Below, in pieces: positions 34,693-46,017 of a stretch of DNA of 64,000 nucleotides (positions within the stretch are counted from its first letter, which is position 1; every line of letters begins with the position of its first letter). A model generated the notes under the pieces. That model did no database searches. It was not told the DNA's origin and saw nothing but the letters and a program-made list of their open reading frames with translations. Origin of the DNA: Stomoxys calcitrans (taxonomy: Eukaryota > Arthropoda > Insecta > Diptera > Muscidae). The stretch spans positions 53,473,286 through 53,537,285 of the forward strand of contig NC_081552.1 of assembly GCF_963082655.1 (NCBI RefSeq), in the 5' to 3' direction. Both the position numbers and the translations under genes were made by a program.

Positions 34693-36091
34693 TTTTGTTT
34701 AGTTTTTAGAAATCAAATTTCATCCGTCTTGTTTCTTCTTCTACTTAATCAACATTTTGTTATTTTGTCCTTCGGAATATCTCTTAATGCTCGCCGATAT
34801 TTACCCTTGTCTACTTTTCAAAGGCGTGGGCTCGTTTAATAATGCTCGTTTAAAACAAAATGCATTCAAATGGAAAAATGATTCCATTATAGGCAATTAA
34901 CGGCACGAGTATTGTTGGCTTCGTCAATAGAAAAATTGTTGGGCGTAATGACATCAAATTTAAGCAGAGAAATATTGTTAGACGCATTAAACAGCTGCTA
35001 AAGCTGCGAGGGGCAAGCAAATATTTAAGAGTGGAGTGGCTGAAAAGTGAAAGTGTGTTGTCAAAAAGAGAGAGAGGATGGGTAAGGTGAACTGAGTGCA
35101 AAAAAAAGAAAACACAGAAGTAAACACAAACCTCCTTTATTAGATCTTGTAAAGGGAGGTTAAGAGAGTGTGTGAAAGAGAGAGAAAGAGTGAAGGACAA
35201 AGAACGCACCCGTGGCAACAGCAGCAGCAACAGCAGCAATGGCAGAGAAAAAATGCTGAGAAAACAAACACTCACAGCTCTCTCAAGGACAAATTCAACA
35301 TAATTTGTTATTTATGTGCGACCAAATTACAAGCAACTTTGCACATTATTTTTTTTTTTCTTTTTGCTACGCTGTTAGGCAAGCCGAGGGAAAAAAGAAA
35401 CAAAATTCAAGCGCCTAGAACCAAAACATTAACAATAGCGGCAGAATTGTTGGCGGCTCTACGTTAAAAACATTCGAAATCGGCGCTTTCTTCATTTTTG
35501 AGGGGTGAGATGGTTTATTATAAATGAACAAAAGGGGCCAGACGTATGGGGGCAATGTTGATTTAGCCCATTTGGGGTGTTTACTTTATCTCCATATGTT
35601 GGCTACGCTCGAACATACATATCAACAAACACACACATATATCCGCTTAAATACATGCACGCATATCTATTGAGGTACGCACTTGTGCAAAATTCGTTTA
35701 AGTAGTTTCAGGGTTAATGACCAGATAGTTGCTCCGCTTTCCTCCTACTCACACGCGCCCGCGTCTCTCTCCCACACTTAGATCTATTGTTGTGGTTTAT
35801 GGCAGAAAGGTAGAGAGAGAGAGAGAGAGAGAGAGAGAAGGGGTGCGAGGCAAGCAATTGAAGTGAAAAGTTTGCAAATGTGACAACCATAGATTTAAAT
35901 TGAAAAATATTTTTGACTGTTTTTGTGCGTTATGACACTTTACCAACTTGTATGACATTTTGCTACTATTGACGATTATATTAGGGTGGATTTTGGAATC
36001 CGCAACAAATTGAAGCAATTTTAAGATAAACATTTATATCTATGTATATGTCCTTTATTTACAATTGGTGTATATCAAAAATATTACAAAA
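34693..36091. other. Unique stretch with CAG/CAA and GA microsatellites
   Basis: 1.4 kb without a recognised gene. It holds CAGCAGCAACAGCAGCAA at about 35219-35240 and (GA)n at 35811-35838. Long frames at 34850-35275 (minus) and 35168-35467 (plus) are low-complexity: leucine/serine-rich and glutamine-rich. The composition is typical of fly introns and flanking DNA. Confidence 0.6.
35811..35838. repeat. (GA)n microsatellite
   Basis: About 14 AG dinucleotides in a purine-rich context. Confidence 0.93.
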
Positions 36092-37498
36092 AACAAGTAA
36101 AAAGGCGTTAAGTTCGGCCGGGCCGAACTTTGGATACCCACCACCTCGGGTATATATGTAAACAATCTTTCATCAAAATTCGGTGAAAATTTCAAACCTT
36201 ATACTCATATATCTCATACCGATCAGAACTATATACGACACGGTACACGATATCTCTGACTTTAAATCGAGATATCGGTCTACATGGCAGCTATACCCAA
36301 ATCTGGACCGATTTGGGGCAACTTGCATAGACATGTCGAAGAGCCTAACACAAAGCACTGTCCCAAATTTCGGCGAAATCGGACAATAAATTCCTCTTCT
36401 ATGGGCCCTAAACCTTAAATCGTGAGTTCGGTCTATATGGCAGCTATATTCAAAGCTTGACCGATCTGGGCAAAATTGAAGAAGGACGTCGAAGAGCCTA
36501 ACCAAACTCACTGTCTCAAATTTCAGCGACATCGGACAATAAATACGTCTTTTATGGCCCCAAAACCTAAAACCTAGATATCGGTCTATATGGCAGCTAT
36601 ATCCAAATCTGGACCGATCTGTGCGATATTGCAGAAGTATGTCAAGGGGCTTAACTTAACTCACTGTTCCAAATTTCGGCGACATCGGACAATGAATGAG
36701 CATTTTATGGGCCCAAAACCATAAATCAAGAAATCGGTCTATATGGCAGCTATATCCAAATCTGAACCGATCTTGACCACATTGAAGAAATATGTCAAAG
36801 GGCCTAACACAACTCACTGTCCCAAATTTCAGTAAAATCGGATAATGAATGTGGCTTTTATGGGTCTTACATCATAAATCGGAGGATCGATCTATATGGC
36901 AGCTATATCCAAATCTGAACCGATCTGGGCGAATTTAACGAAGGAAGTCGAAGGGACTAAGACAACTCACTGTCCCAAATTTCAGCAAAATCGGATAAAA
37001 AATTTGGCTTTTATGGGCCTTAGACCCTAAATCGGAGGATCGGTCTATATGGCAGCTATATCCAAATCTGGACCGATCTGTGCCAAATTAACAAAGGATG
37101 TCGAAGGGCTTAACACAACTCACTATCCCGAATTTCAGCAAAATCGGATAATAAATGTGGCTTTTATGGGCCAAAGACCCTAAATCGGCGGATCGGTCTA
37201 TATGGGGGCTATATCAAGATATAGTCCGATATAGCCCATCTTCGAACTTAACCTGCTTATGGATAAAAAAAAGAATCTGTGCAAAGTTTCAGCTCAATAT
37301 CTCAATTTTTAAAGACTGTAGCGTGATTTCAACAGACAGACGGACAGACGGACGGACGGACGGACATGTCTAGATCGTCTTAGATTTTTACGCTGATCAA
37401 GAATATATATACTTTATAGGGTCGGAAATGGATATTTCGATGTGTTGCAAACGAAATGACAAAATGAATATACCCCCATCCTTCGGTGGTGGGTATAA
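36092..37498 (-). mobile_element. HINE-like element, subfamily A2, complete
   Basis: The plus strand runs from AACAAGTAAAAAGGCGTTAA, GGCCGGGCC hairpin and GATACCCACCACCTCGG to CCATCCTTCGGTGGTGGGTA. In between lies a ~153-bp-unit array (ATATGGCAGCTATATCCAAA), the segment CGAACTTAACCTGCTTATGG, a GGAC run (37339-37366) and ATCAAGAATATATATACTTT. It abuts a mariner transposase fragment directly, so the right flank at insertion was mariner DNA. Confidence 0.9.
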
Positions 37499-37834
37499 AA
37501 ATGGATTGTTTACAACAACGTTAGTCGAAAACGATCATGGTCCAAGCATGGTGAACCAGCTCAAACCACTTCAAAGGCTGATATCCACCAAAAGAAGGTT
37601 ATGCTGTCTGTTTGGTGGGATTGGAAGGGTGTGGTATATTTTGAGCTGCTTCCAAGGAACCAAATGATTAATTCGGATGTTTTGGAGCGTGGAATACTAA
37701 ATTTGCCAGGAAGATGGCAAAAGGTTATCGAACAAAATGGCAATTATAGATTTGATTAAAATTCATTCTAAGTTTTATTAAAAATGCATTTACTTTCTTT
37801 TAAAAAATCCGCAATTACTTTTTAGGCAACCCAA
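37499..37834 (+). pseudogene. Mariner transposase C-terminal fragment and 3' end
   Basis: From 37499 an 86-codon frame ends at TAA (37757-37759). It reads KWIVYNNVSRKRSWSKHGEP, then KKVMLSVWWDWKGVVYFELL, the region around the second catalytic Asp of mariner (D,D34D) transposases, then a short tail ending GRWQKVIEQNGNYRF. The DNA-binding N-terminus and first Asp are missing, and an internal deletion between INSDV and LERGI removes the third catalytic Asp. After the stop come the MITE-like 3' sequence and the inverted end AGGCAACCCAA. It cannot be active, but shows the parent of the MITE family. Confidence 0.9.
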
Positions 37835-38290
37835 TAGCTCCCATACAAACCGATCTCCCTTCTTGAACCTGTTATAGCCCTCATATAAACCGATCTTGGG
37901 TCTTGACTTCTTGAGCCTCTAGAGTGCTCAATTCTTATCCGAATTGGCTGAAATTTTGCATGACGTATTTTATTCTTACTTTCAACAACTGTGACAAATA
38001 AGATTCAAATCGGTTTATAACCTGATATAGCTGCCATATAAACCGATCTGGGATCTTGACTTCTTGAGCCTCTAGAGGTCGCAATTATTATCCGATTTGC
38101 CTGAAGTTTTGTACGACGGATTCTCTCATGACCATCAACATACGTGTTTATTATGGTCTGAATCGGTCTATAGCCCGATACAGCTCCCATATAAATCGAT
38201 CTCTCTATTTTACTTCTTGAGCCCCCAAAAGGGCGCAATTCTTATTAGAATTGGCTGACATTTTACACATGTCTCCAACATATAATATAA
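37835..38290 (+). mobile_element. HINE-like element, subfamily A1, internal fragment
   Basis: Starting TAGCTCCCATACAAACCG immediately after the mariner end, it has array units (GAGCCTCTAGAGTGCTCAAT) and part of the 3' block (TTTTACACATGTCTCCAACA), then stops at ATATAATATAATC. Both termini are lost. The mariner probably inserted at TA within this older element. Confidence 0.75.
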
Positions 38291-38299
38291 TCTAACTTC

Positions 38300-39022
38300 A
38301 TTTAAAGTCCTTATTGCAAAAGTCAGCAAATATTTAGTTCAACTGTCTTTAAGAAACAAATGGTCTTGGTGAGCAAATACGTCCTATTTGGGGGTTGTTA
38401 TGGTGGTGGGACGTCCCCTAGACAGTTGGTCCCTAATTTTGATATCAGATACGTGGTATACTCCCAAATACTTTTAATTTGAGCCCCATATTTTCATAGT
38501 CGGCAAACATGACCGGCATGGGGCATGTTTCATTTGAGCCCCATATTGTCATGGTCGGTAAATATGTCCGATTTAGGGGTGTATTTGGGGTTGGGGGGGA
38601 CCCCCTAACACTTGGTGCGACAATTGGATATCAGATACGTTTTCTTATCCTAAATACCTTTCATTTGAGTCCCATATTGTCGTGATTGGTCTAAATATAT
38701 GTTTGGTAGGTTTTAGGGTGGGGCGGCCCCCCTAGCTACCCCATCCGAAATTTGGATACCAAATTTTTATTTTTAGGGTACCATATGAGAGCACACAAAA
38801 TTTTGCATAAATCGCACCAACCATCTCCGAGATCTAGCATTTCTGAAAATAAGGGTAAGGGGGAGGGTCCGCCCCCCCTTTAGATATCAAAAAATATAGT
38901 GACCTATTTTCACCACGGGATCATTATGCACCATCTGTGAAAATTTCAAGACAATCGGTTCAGCTGTTTCTGAGTCTATAATGAACACACAAACAAACAA
39001 ACAAACACAAATTGATTTTTAT
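38300..39022 (-). mobile_element. Helitron-like family B, 5' portion
   Basis: Reversed family B: unit themes (CATTTGAGCCCCATATTGTC), CCATCTCCGAGATCTAGCAT, GGGTAAGGGGGAGGGTCC, then the reversed leader (AATCGGTTCAGCTGTTTCTG, ACACAAACAAACAAACAAAC). The minus-strand 5' TC is not clear. No coding region. Confidence 0.72.
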
Positions 39023-39330
39023 CAATAAAATTGATAAAAAATGTTTTGACAAAATTGTCCATAGAATTAAAATTTTAATAAAAATTTGCTATAAAATTTT
39101 AATTTTGACAAAATTTTATATAAAAACAAATCCGAAATTTTCTATAATTTTTTTTTATTTTCGAAGAAATTTCGAAAAAAAAATTCCAGAAAAATACAAT
39201 CTCTCTAAGAATATTTTTCCTAAAAAATGTCGTCTAATTTTCTTAGAATGCGCTAACAGACAAAGATTTTGTTTTTAGTTAAAAATTTGAATTCTTAGAA
39301 AATTTTGTCAAAATTTATTTTTTTTTTCAA
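39023..39330. repeat. Degenerate AAATTTTGTC-type AT-rich repeats
   Basis: Same theme as 22872-23387: GACAAAATTG, ATAAAAATTTGCTATAAAAT, TTTGACAAAATTTTATAT. An isoleucine/lysine-rich frame across it is an AT-bias artefact. Confidence 0.6.
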
Positions 39331-39850
39331 GTTTTTTTGCCTGTTAGGGCGAAGATTATTAAATTTTAGAATTTTTGTTTGTTTCTCTTTCGAGACGAGC
39401 TCAATGATCGGAGATTGCAAATGGAAAAGGAAAGCCAAAGATGGCAACACACACCAACCACTATGGTGTGTGTGTTAGAAGACTTTTCAACCATATTTGT
39501 CGAGCGTTCGAAGCCATCAATACAACTTCCAACAGATGCACAAAATCATGTGTACTACGGAATTGCCCCAGAAATGGTCTGTCATTACACAAAAATACAT
39601 GCATTGGGAAAAATTACAGCTAATAGACAGGGTTGTCGAGCATGGTTAATGTGGTAATTGGCTCATTGATACGTTTTCGCCATTAATCCAATTCAAAAAC
39701 AACATACCAACGCACGGCTCTTGAAGCCATCACACCTAATATGGTTGAAAAGTCATCTAACAAAAGACAAAACGCGTACCGTCTTTGGCTTTTCATTTGC
39801 AATCTCCGATCATCGAGCTCGTCTCGAAAGAGAAACAAACAAAACTTAAT
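39331..39850. mobile_element. Two inverted copies of dispersed repeat D
   Basis: The left copy (about 39331-39650) contains TTTCTCTTTCGAGACGAGCT, CAATGATCGGAGATTGCAAA, GACTTTTCAACCATATTTG and TTCGAAGCCATCAATACAAC. The right copy (about 39683-39840) contains the same blocks reversed: AATATGGTTGAAAAGTCATC, TTTGCAATCTCCGATCATCG and AGCTCGTCTCGAAAGAGAAA. Together they form a large imperfect inverted repeat with arms of roughly 100-150 bp. Confidence 0.65.
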
Positions 39851-39855
39851 TTTTT

Positions 39856-40722
39856 TATACCCACCTCCGTAAGATAGGGGGTATATTGATTTAGTCATTC
39901 CGTTTGCAACACATCGAAATATCAATTTCCGACCCTACTAAGCATATAAAGTAGGATCGTCGTTAAATTCTAAGACCATTTAACGATGTCCGTCTGTCTG
40001 TCTGTCCGTCCGTCTGTTGTAATCACTCTACAGCCTTCAAAAATTTAAGTATTGACCAGAAATTTGGCAAAGTTACGTTGTTTTGATGCACGCTGGTTAA
40101 TTTCTTGAACGGGCCAAATCGGACCATATTTCGATATAGCTGCTATATAAACCGATCTGACGATATAAGGTCTAATGCCCATAAATGCTTTATGTTTCAT
40201 CTAATTTCACTGAACTTTGAAACAATGAGTAGCTTAAGGCCTCCCGAAATCTGACCCAAATAAGGTCCAGATCGGACTATATTTGAATATAGCTGCCATA
40301 TAGACCGATCTGCCGAAAAAGGGTCTGAAGCCCATAAAAGCTTTATTTATTACCCGATTTTGCTGAAATTTGAAACAATGAGTAGTTTTAGTCCTCCCGA
40401 CATCTGACTTAAATATGGATTAAATCGGACTATATTTAAATAGAGCTGCCATAGGGTCTGCAGCCCATAGAATCCTTATTTATAACCCAATTTCGCTGAA
40501 ATTTGAAACAGTGAGTTGATTTGAGCCTCTTGATATCCGAGCTTAATATGGTTGAGGACGGACTATATTTAGATATAGCTGCCATGCAGACCGATCTCCT
40601 GATAAAGAGTATGAAGCCCATAAAAGCTTTATTTTTTAATCGATTTCGCTGAAATTTGAAACAGTAAGTAGTTTTAGGCCTTCCAACATCGGACCCAAAT
40701 TTTTAATGCCCTTTTACTTGTT
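39856..40722 (+). mobile_element. HINE-like element, divergent subfamily A4
   Basis: It begins TATACCCACCTCCGTAAGAT after a T run. The core is altered (CCTACTAAGCATATAAAGTA), the GTCY run is at 39988-40016, and array units show GAAATTTGAAACAATGAGTA. It ends TAATGCCCTTTTACTTGTTT without the usual GC-rich hairpin. Its divergence indicates an older lineage related to the element at 43741-45970. Confidence 0.8.
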
Positions 40723-40856
40723 TATTAAAAATTTTGTACAGTTTTATTTATATGGAAATTTTTTCAATAGAAAAAAAATATTTAATTTTTATAGAAAATT
40801 TCATCAAATTCTTATTGTTATACAAATTTTTGTCAACTATAAGAAATTTTCTTTTT

Positions 40857-42674
40857 TATACCCTCCACCATAAGATGGGGGGTATACTAATTTCGTCATT
40901 CTGTTTGTAACTACTCGAAATATTCGTCTGAGACCCCATAAAGTATATATATTCTTGATCGTCGTGACATTTTATGTCGATCTAGCCATGTCCGTCCGTC
41001 TGTCCGTCCGTCCGTCCGTCCGTCCGTCCGTCCGTCCGTCCGTCTGTCTGTCGAAAGCACGCTAACTTCCGAAGGAGTAAAGCTAGCCGCTTGAAATTTT
41101 GCACAAATACTTCTTATTAGTGTAGGTCGGTTGGTATTGTAAATGGGCCATATCGGTCCATGTTTTGATATAGCTGCCATATAAACCGATCTTGGGTCTT
41201 GACTTCTTGAGCCTCTAGAGTGCGCAATTCTTATCCGATTGGAATGAAATTTTGCACGACGTGTTTTCCTATGATATCCAATAACTGTGCCAAGTATAGT
41301 TCAAATCGGTCCATAACCTGATATAGCTGCCATATTAACCGATCTTGGGTCTTGACTTCTTGAGCCTCTAGCGTGCGCAATTCTTATCCGATCAGAATGA
41401 AATTTTGCACGACGTGTTTTGTTATGATATCCAACAACCGTGCCAAGTATGGTTCAAATCGGTTCATAACCTGATATAGCTGCCATATAAACCGATCTTG
41501 GGTCTTGACTTCTTGAGCCTCTAGAGTGCGCAATTCTTATCCGATTGGAATGAAATTTTGCACAACGTGTTTTGCTATGATATCCAATAACTGTGCCAAG
41601 TATAGTTCAAATCGGTCCATAACCTGATATAGCTGCCATATAAACCGATCTTGGGTCTTGACTTCTTGAGCCTCTAGCGTGCGCAATTCTTATCCGATCA
41701 GAATGAAATTTTGCACGACGTGTTTTGTTATGATATCCAACAACTGTGCCAAGTATAGTTGAAATCGGTCCATAACCTGATATAGCTGCCATATAAACCG
41801 ATCTTGGGTCTTGACTTCTTGAGCCTCTAGGGGGCGCAATTCTTATCCGAATGGAATGGAATTTCGCACGACGTGTTTTGTTATGATATCCAACAACTAT
41901 GCCAAGTATGGTTTAAATCGGTCCATAACCTGATATAGCTGCCATATAAACCGATCTTGGGTCTTGACTTCTTGAGCCTCTAGCGTGCGCAATTCTTATC
42001 CGATTTGAATGAATTTTTGCACGAAGTATTTCGTTACGATATCCAACAACTGTGCCAAGTATGGTTGAAATCGGTCCTTAACCTGATATAGCTGTGATAT
42101 AAACAGATCTGGGGATTTGACTTCTTGAGCTTCTAGAGGGCGCAATTCCTATCCGATTTGGCTGAAATTTTGCATGACGTATTTTATTTTTACTTTCAAC
42201 AACTGTGTCAAATAAGGTTCAAATCGGTTCATAACCTGATATAGCTGCCATATAAACCGATCTGGGATCTTGACTTCTTGACCCCTAGAGGTCGCAATTA
42301 TTATCCGATATGCCTGAAATTTTGTACGACGGATCCTCTCATGACCATCAACAAACGTGTTTATTATGGTCTGAATCGGTCTATAGCCCGATACAGATCC
42401 CATATAAATAGTTCTCTCTATTTTACTTCGTGAGTCCCAATGGGCGCAATTCTTATACGAATTGGCTGAAATTTTACACAGGTCTCCAACATATAATTTA
42501 ATTGTGGTCCGAACCGGATCATATCTTGATATCGTTTTAATAGCAGAGCAACTCTTTTCTTATATCCTTTTTTGCCTAAGAAGAGATGCCGGGAAAAGAA
42601 CTCGACAAATGCGATCGATGGTGGAGGGTATATAAGATTCGGCCCGGCCGAACTTAGCACGCTTTTACTTGTTT
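40857..42674 (+). mobile_element. HINE-like element, subfamily A1, longest complete copy
   Basis: 1.8 kb. The 5' end is TATACCCTCCACCATAAGAT; the GTCY run spans 40990-41052. The 153-bp units begin at 41191, 41344, 41497, 41650, 41803 and 41956, exactly 153 bp apart. Units 1 and 3 share ATATCCAATAACTGTGCCAA and units 2 and 4 share CTAGCGTGCGCAATTC and CCGATCAGAATGAA, so a 306-bp pair has duplicated. The 3' block and TTCGGCCCGGCCGAA hairpin are intact. Low divergence between units suggests recent amplification. Confidence 0.93.
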
Positions 42675-43740
42675 TTTAATTTTTTATAATTTGTTTTTTT
42701 TTATGAAAATTTTGCAAATATTTTTGTATTGTTTTAATTTTGTCAAAGTTATTGTTTCAATGTTGTTTTGTTTTCTTAAAAGTCTAGCATGTGTGTATCA
42801 TAGTTTGTTCACCAGTATAGTCTTTGCCTTATATGTTCTCGTTCATTCTTCATTTCGGTCTGTCCATTGGTTGCTGATGCGTATATTTTTGTTGTTATGC
42901 GTGTTTCAGCACCATAACCATTATTGTTGCTATTGTTGTTGTTGCCGTCTAATCAGTTAACCTTGAAATGTTTTTTTTTTCGCCCGAAAAAATGCCTTTA
43001 CTTTCAGCATTAAATGCCATTGTTTGTTGTTGCTATATGGAATTATGCGTATACTTTATTTTTTATTATAGCTCCTTGACTTTCGTACAGTTTTTTGCCA
43101 AAAAAAAAAATGTGTTTAATTTCTGCCCCTGCAAAATATGATTATCATAAAGAAATAATGTCTCTAGAACTTTTGCTGCTGCTGCTGCTTTTTTTGAGTG
43201 GTCTAAGTAGAGTAGATGTTATTAGGCAACGTAAAAATTCGCTGCTGTCGAATTAAAAAGTTTTTTTTTTTTTGGGGGGGGGGAGGGGGGAATTTTGGCA
43301 ATAATTTTAGGGATAGTAGGCAGCGAAAGGAAAGTCACAAAAACTTTTTTTCTGCAAAGTATGCTTTTCTTGATGATTAACTGAAGGCCAAATACCAAGT
43401 CACTTTAACTGGATAATTTCATAACAAAAATGTGAGAAAATTACTTTTGCCCTCCCTATTTCTCTCTCTCTCTCTCTCTCTCTCATTCGTAGACATGACA
43501 ACATTATATTTACCGTCTTGGAAATGAAATTATTTGGTATGTGCAAAATACAGCACTTTTTTGTTTGTGTAGAGTATTAAAATCTTATTTGGAAAAATAA
43601 TTAAATTCTGAAATAATTTACAGAGTCTTTCTTTGAATGTTCTGTGGTAGAGTGAAAATTTTCGTCACATTACCAAAGTGTGGCACTTATCAAGGGTGTA
43701 ATTGGGAAATTTAATTTGTTTTAGTTTTTATTTTAATTTT
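42675..43740. other. Unique AT-rich stretch with several simple repeats
   Basis: No gene recognised. It contains a TGC run (about 43173-43190), a G-rich tract (43274-43290) after a T run, and (TC)n at 43460-43484. The character is that of fly intron or intergenic DNA. Confidence 0.6.
43460..43484. repeat. (TC)n microsatellite
   Basis: About 12 TC dinucleotides. Confidence 0.9.
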
Positions 43741-45970
43741 TATACCCACCACCATAGGATGGGGGCTATGTTCATTTTGTCATTCGGTTTGCAACAACTC
43801 GAAATATCCATTTCGTCATAAATTTCTTTAAAGTTAAAACGATGCACGCGTGTCTGTCCGTCTGTTAATTTTTATAACGCTAGAGCCTTCAAAAACCGTT
43901 ATATTGAGCTGAAAAATTTTGCACAGACTCGTAACTTGTTCATATTCTGGTAAGATTCTTAAACGGGCCATATTTGGGTATAACTGCCATATAGACCGAT
44001 CCGCCGATTTAAAGTGTTAAGCCCACAACAACCGCATTTCTTGCCCGTTCTCGTTGAAATTTGGAGCAATGGGTTTTACTAGATCCCCGGATATCCGATC
44101 CGAATATGGTCCAATGCCGATGTCGCTAATATTTGGAATAATGTGTGTTGAAATGGGCACCAAGGTGTTTGAACCAAATATGATCTCCATCACAGCATAT
44201 ATAGGTATAGCTATTTACGGTCTTAGCCACATTCATTGCCCGAATTCGATGAATAATGAGTCCCTGGTATACGAATCGAATATGTCAAAAACGGACCATA
44301 TTTGAATATGGCTTATATAGGGTATTGAGCGCGTAGATTTCGCTGAAATTTGATACAGTGAGTTGCATAAGGCCACTCGATAACCTCGTAACATATTTGG
44401 ATATAAACTTAGGGTCTTGAGCCCATAGAAGGCGACTTTGTTTTACCCCTTCAATACCCGTGCCGCCTTTGATCGAGATTGCATCATATCTGGATATATT
44501 GGGTTGCCCAAAAAGTAATTGCCGATTTTTCATATAGAAGGCGTTGACAAATTTTTTCACAGCTTGTGGCTCTGTAATTGCATTCTTTCTTCTGTCAGTT
44601 ATCAGCTGTTACTTTTAGCTTGCTTTAGCAAAAAGTGTAAAAAAAGTATATTTGATTAAAGTTCATTCTAAGTTTTATTAAAAATGCATTTACTTTCTTT
44701 TAAAAAATCCGCAATTACTTTTTGGGCAACCCAATAGTTTGCATATAGACTGATCTTCCGTTTGGGTTCTTAAGCCGATAGAAAGCGAATATTCATTAAA
44801 AATTGAGATATTGAGTTGAAATTGTTCACAGACTCGTACCTCTTCTATACGGAGGTTATGTTCTTGAATGGGCCAAATCGGACTTAATTTGGATACAGCT
44901 GCCATATAGACCGATATGCTAATTTAGTGTCTTTAGCTTATTAAAGCCCCAATTATCATCCGATTTCTATGAAATTAGAAACAGGGATTTTTTTAAGCCT
45001 CCCGAAACTCACTCAAATATGGTTCAGATCGGACCATATTTAGCTATAGCTGTCATATAGACCGATCTGCTGATTTTGAATCTTAAGTGCATAAAACCGC
45101 AATTATTATCCGATTTCGCTGAAATTTGAAACAGTGAGTTGAATTAAGCTTCCCAATATCCGACGCAAATATGATTCAAATATTCAGCTGCCGTAAAGAG
45201 CGATTTGCCCATTAAGGGACTTGAGCCCATAAAAGCTGCATTTATTACCCGATTTCGCTGAAACTTGAAACAGTGAGTTGTTTTAAGCTTTCCGTTATCA
45301 CACTTAAATATGGTTCAGATCGGACAATATTTAGATATAGCCGCCATATAGACCGATCTGCCGCTTAAGGGTCTTGAGGCCATAAAAGCCGTAATTATTA
45401 TCCGATGTAGCTAAAATTTTAAATAATTAGTTTTTTTAAGCTTCCCGACTTCCGACTCAAATATGGTTAAGATCGGATTATATTTATATATAGCTGCCCT
45501 ATAGAACAATTTGCCGATTTAGGGTCTTAAGCTCATAAAAGCCGCAATTATTATCCAATTTCGCTGAAATTTAAAATAGTGAGTTGATTAAAGCCCCCCT
45601 ATATCCGAGTCAAATACGGTTCAGATCGCTGCATAAAGCTGCATTTATTAACTGATTACGCTGGAACTTCACACAGTGACTTGTATTGAGCCTCCCGTCA
45701 TCCGACCAGCATATGGTCCAGATCAGACAATATGAAGATATAGCTACTATTTAGGCCGGTCTTCCTAAATCACATAAAAATGGATTTGTTGCCCGATATC
45801 GCTAAAACTGTATCTTGTATAAGAGTTCTTGGAACCTGAATCAGACCAGCCCATATTTGCATATTGCTGTGGATATGGTAGGTGGATTTGTTATAAAAGA
45901 GGATGATTATTTTATCCATAGAGGTGGGTATCCAAAGTTCGGCACGCCCGAACTTAGCACGTTTTTATTT
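43741..45970 (+). mobile_element. HINE-like element, divergent A2/A4 type, split by a MITE
   Basis: It starts TATACCCACCACCATAGGAT; the core is degraded (CATAAATTTCTTTAAAGTTA) with only a small GTCY run (43853-43864). There are many diverged array units (GAAATTTGAAACAGTGAGTT). The 3' end has GGTGGGTATCCAAAGTTCGG, a mutated hairpin (GGCACGCCCGAA) and AACTTAGCACGTTTTTA. A mariner MITE lies at 44499-44734. At ~2.0 kb without the MITE it is the longest and among the most diverged HINEs here. Confidence 0.82.
44499..44734 (+). mobile_element. Mariner-type MITE, complete
   Basis: 236 bp with inverted ends TTGGGTTGCCC...GGGCAACCCAA and TA at 44497-44498 and 44735-44736. It inserted in a HINE array unit after TCTGGATA, so it is younger than that HINE. 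Confidence 0.94.
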
Positions 45971-46017
45971 TAAATTCTTGTCCTATCTTGTTTTTCTTAT
46001 TTTTTATTCAATGTTTA

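Noticed and set aside
34850..35275. 141-codon leucine/serine-rich frame on the minus strand, possibly a membrane protein
   Set aside because: It is the complement of GA-rich and AGC-rich low-complexity sequence and overlaps the glutamine-rich frame; no recognisable domain.
35168..35467. Glutamine-rich 99-codon frame
   Set aside because: A short CAG/CAA stretch in unique DNA with no other protein features; such runs are common in fly non-coding DNA.
37428..37498. N-terminal part of the frame that runs into the mariner fragment
   Set aside because: These bases are the 5' end of the A2 HINE in reverse; the true mariner coding sequence begins at about 37499.
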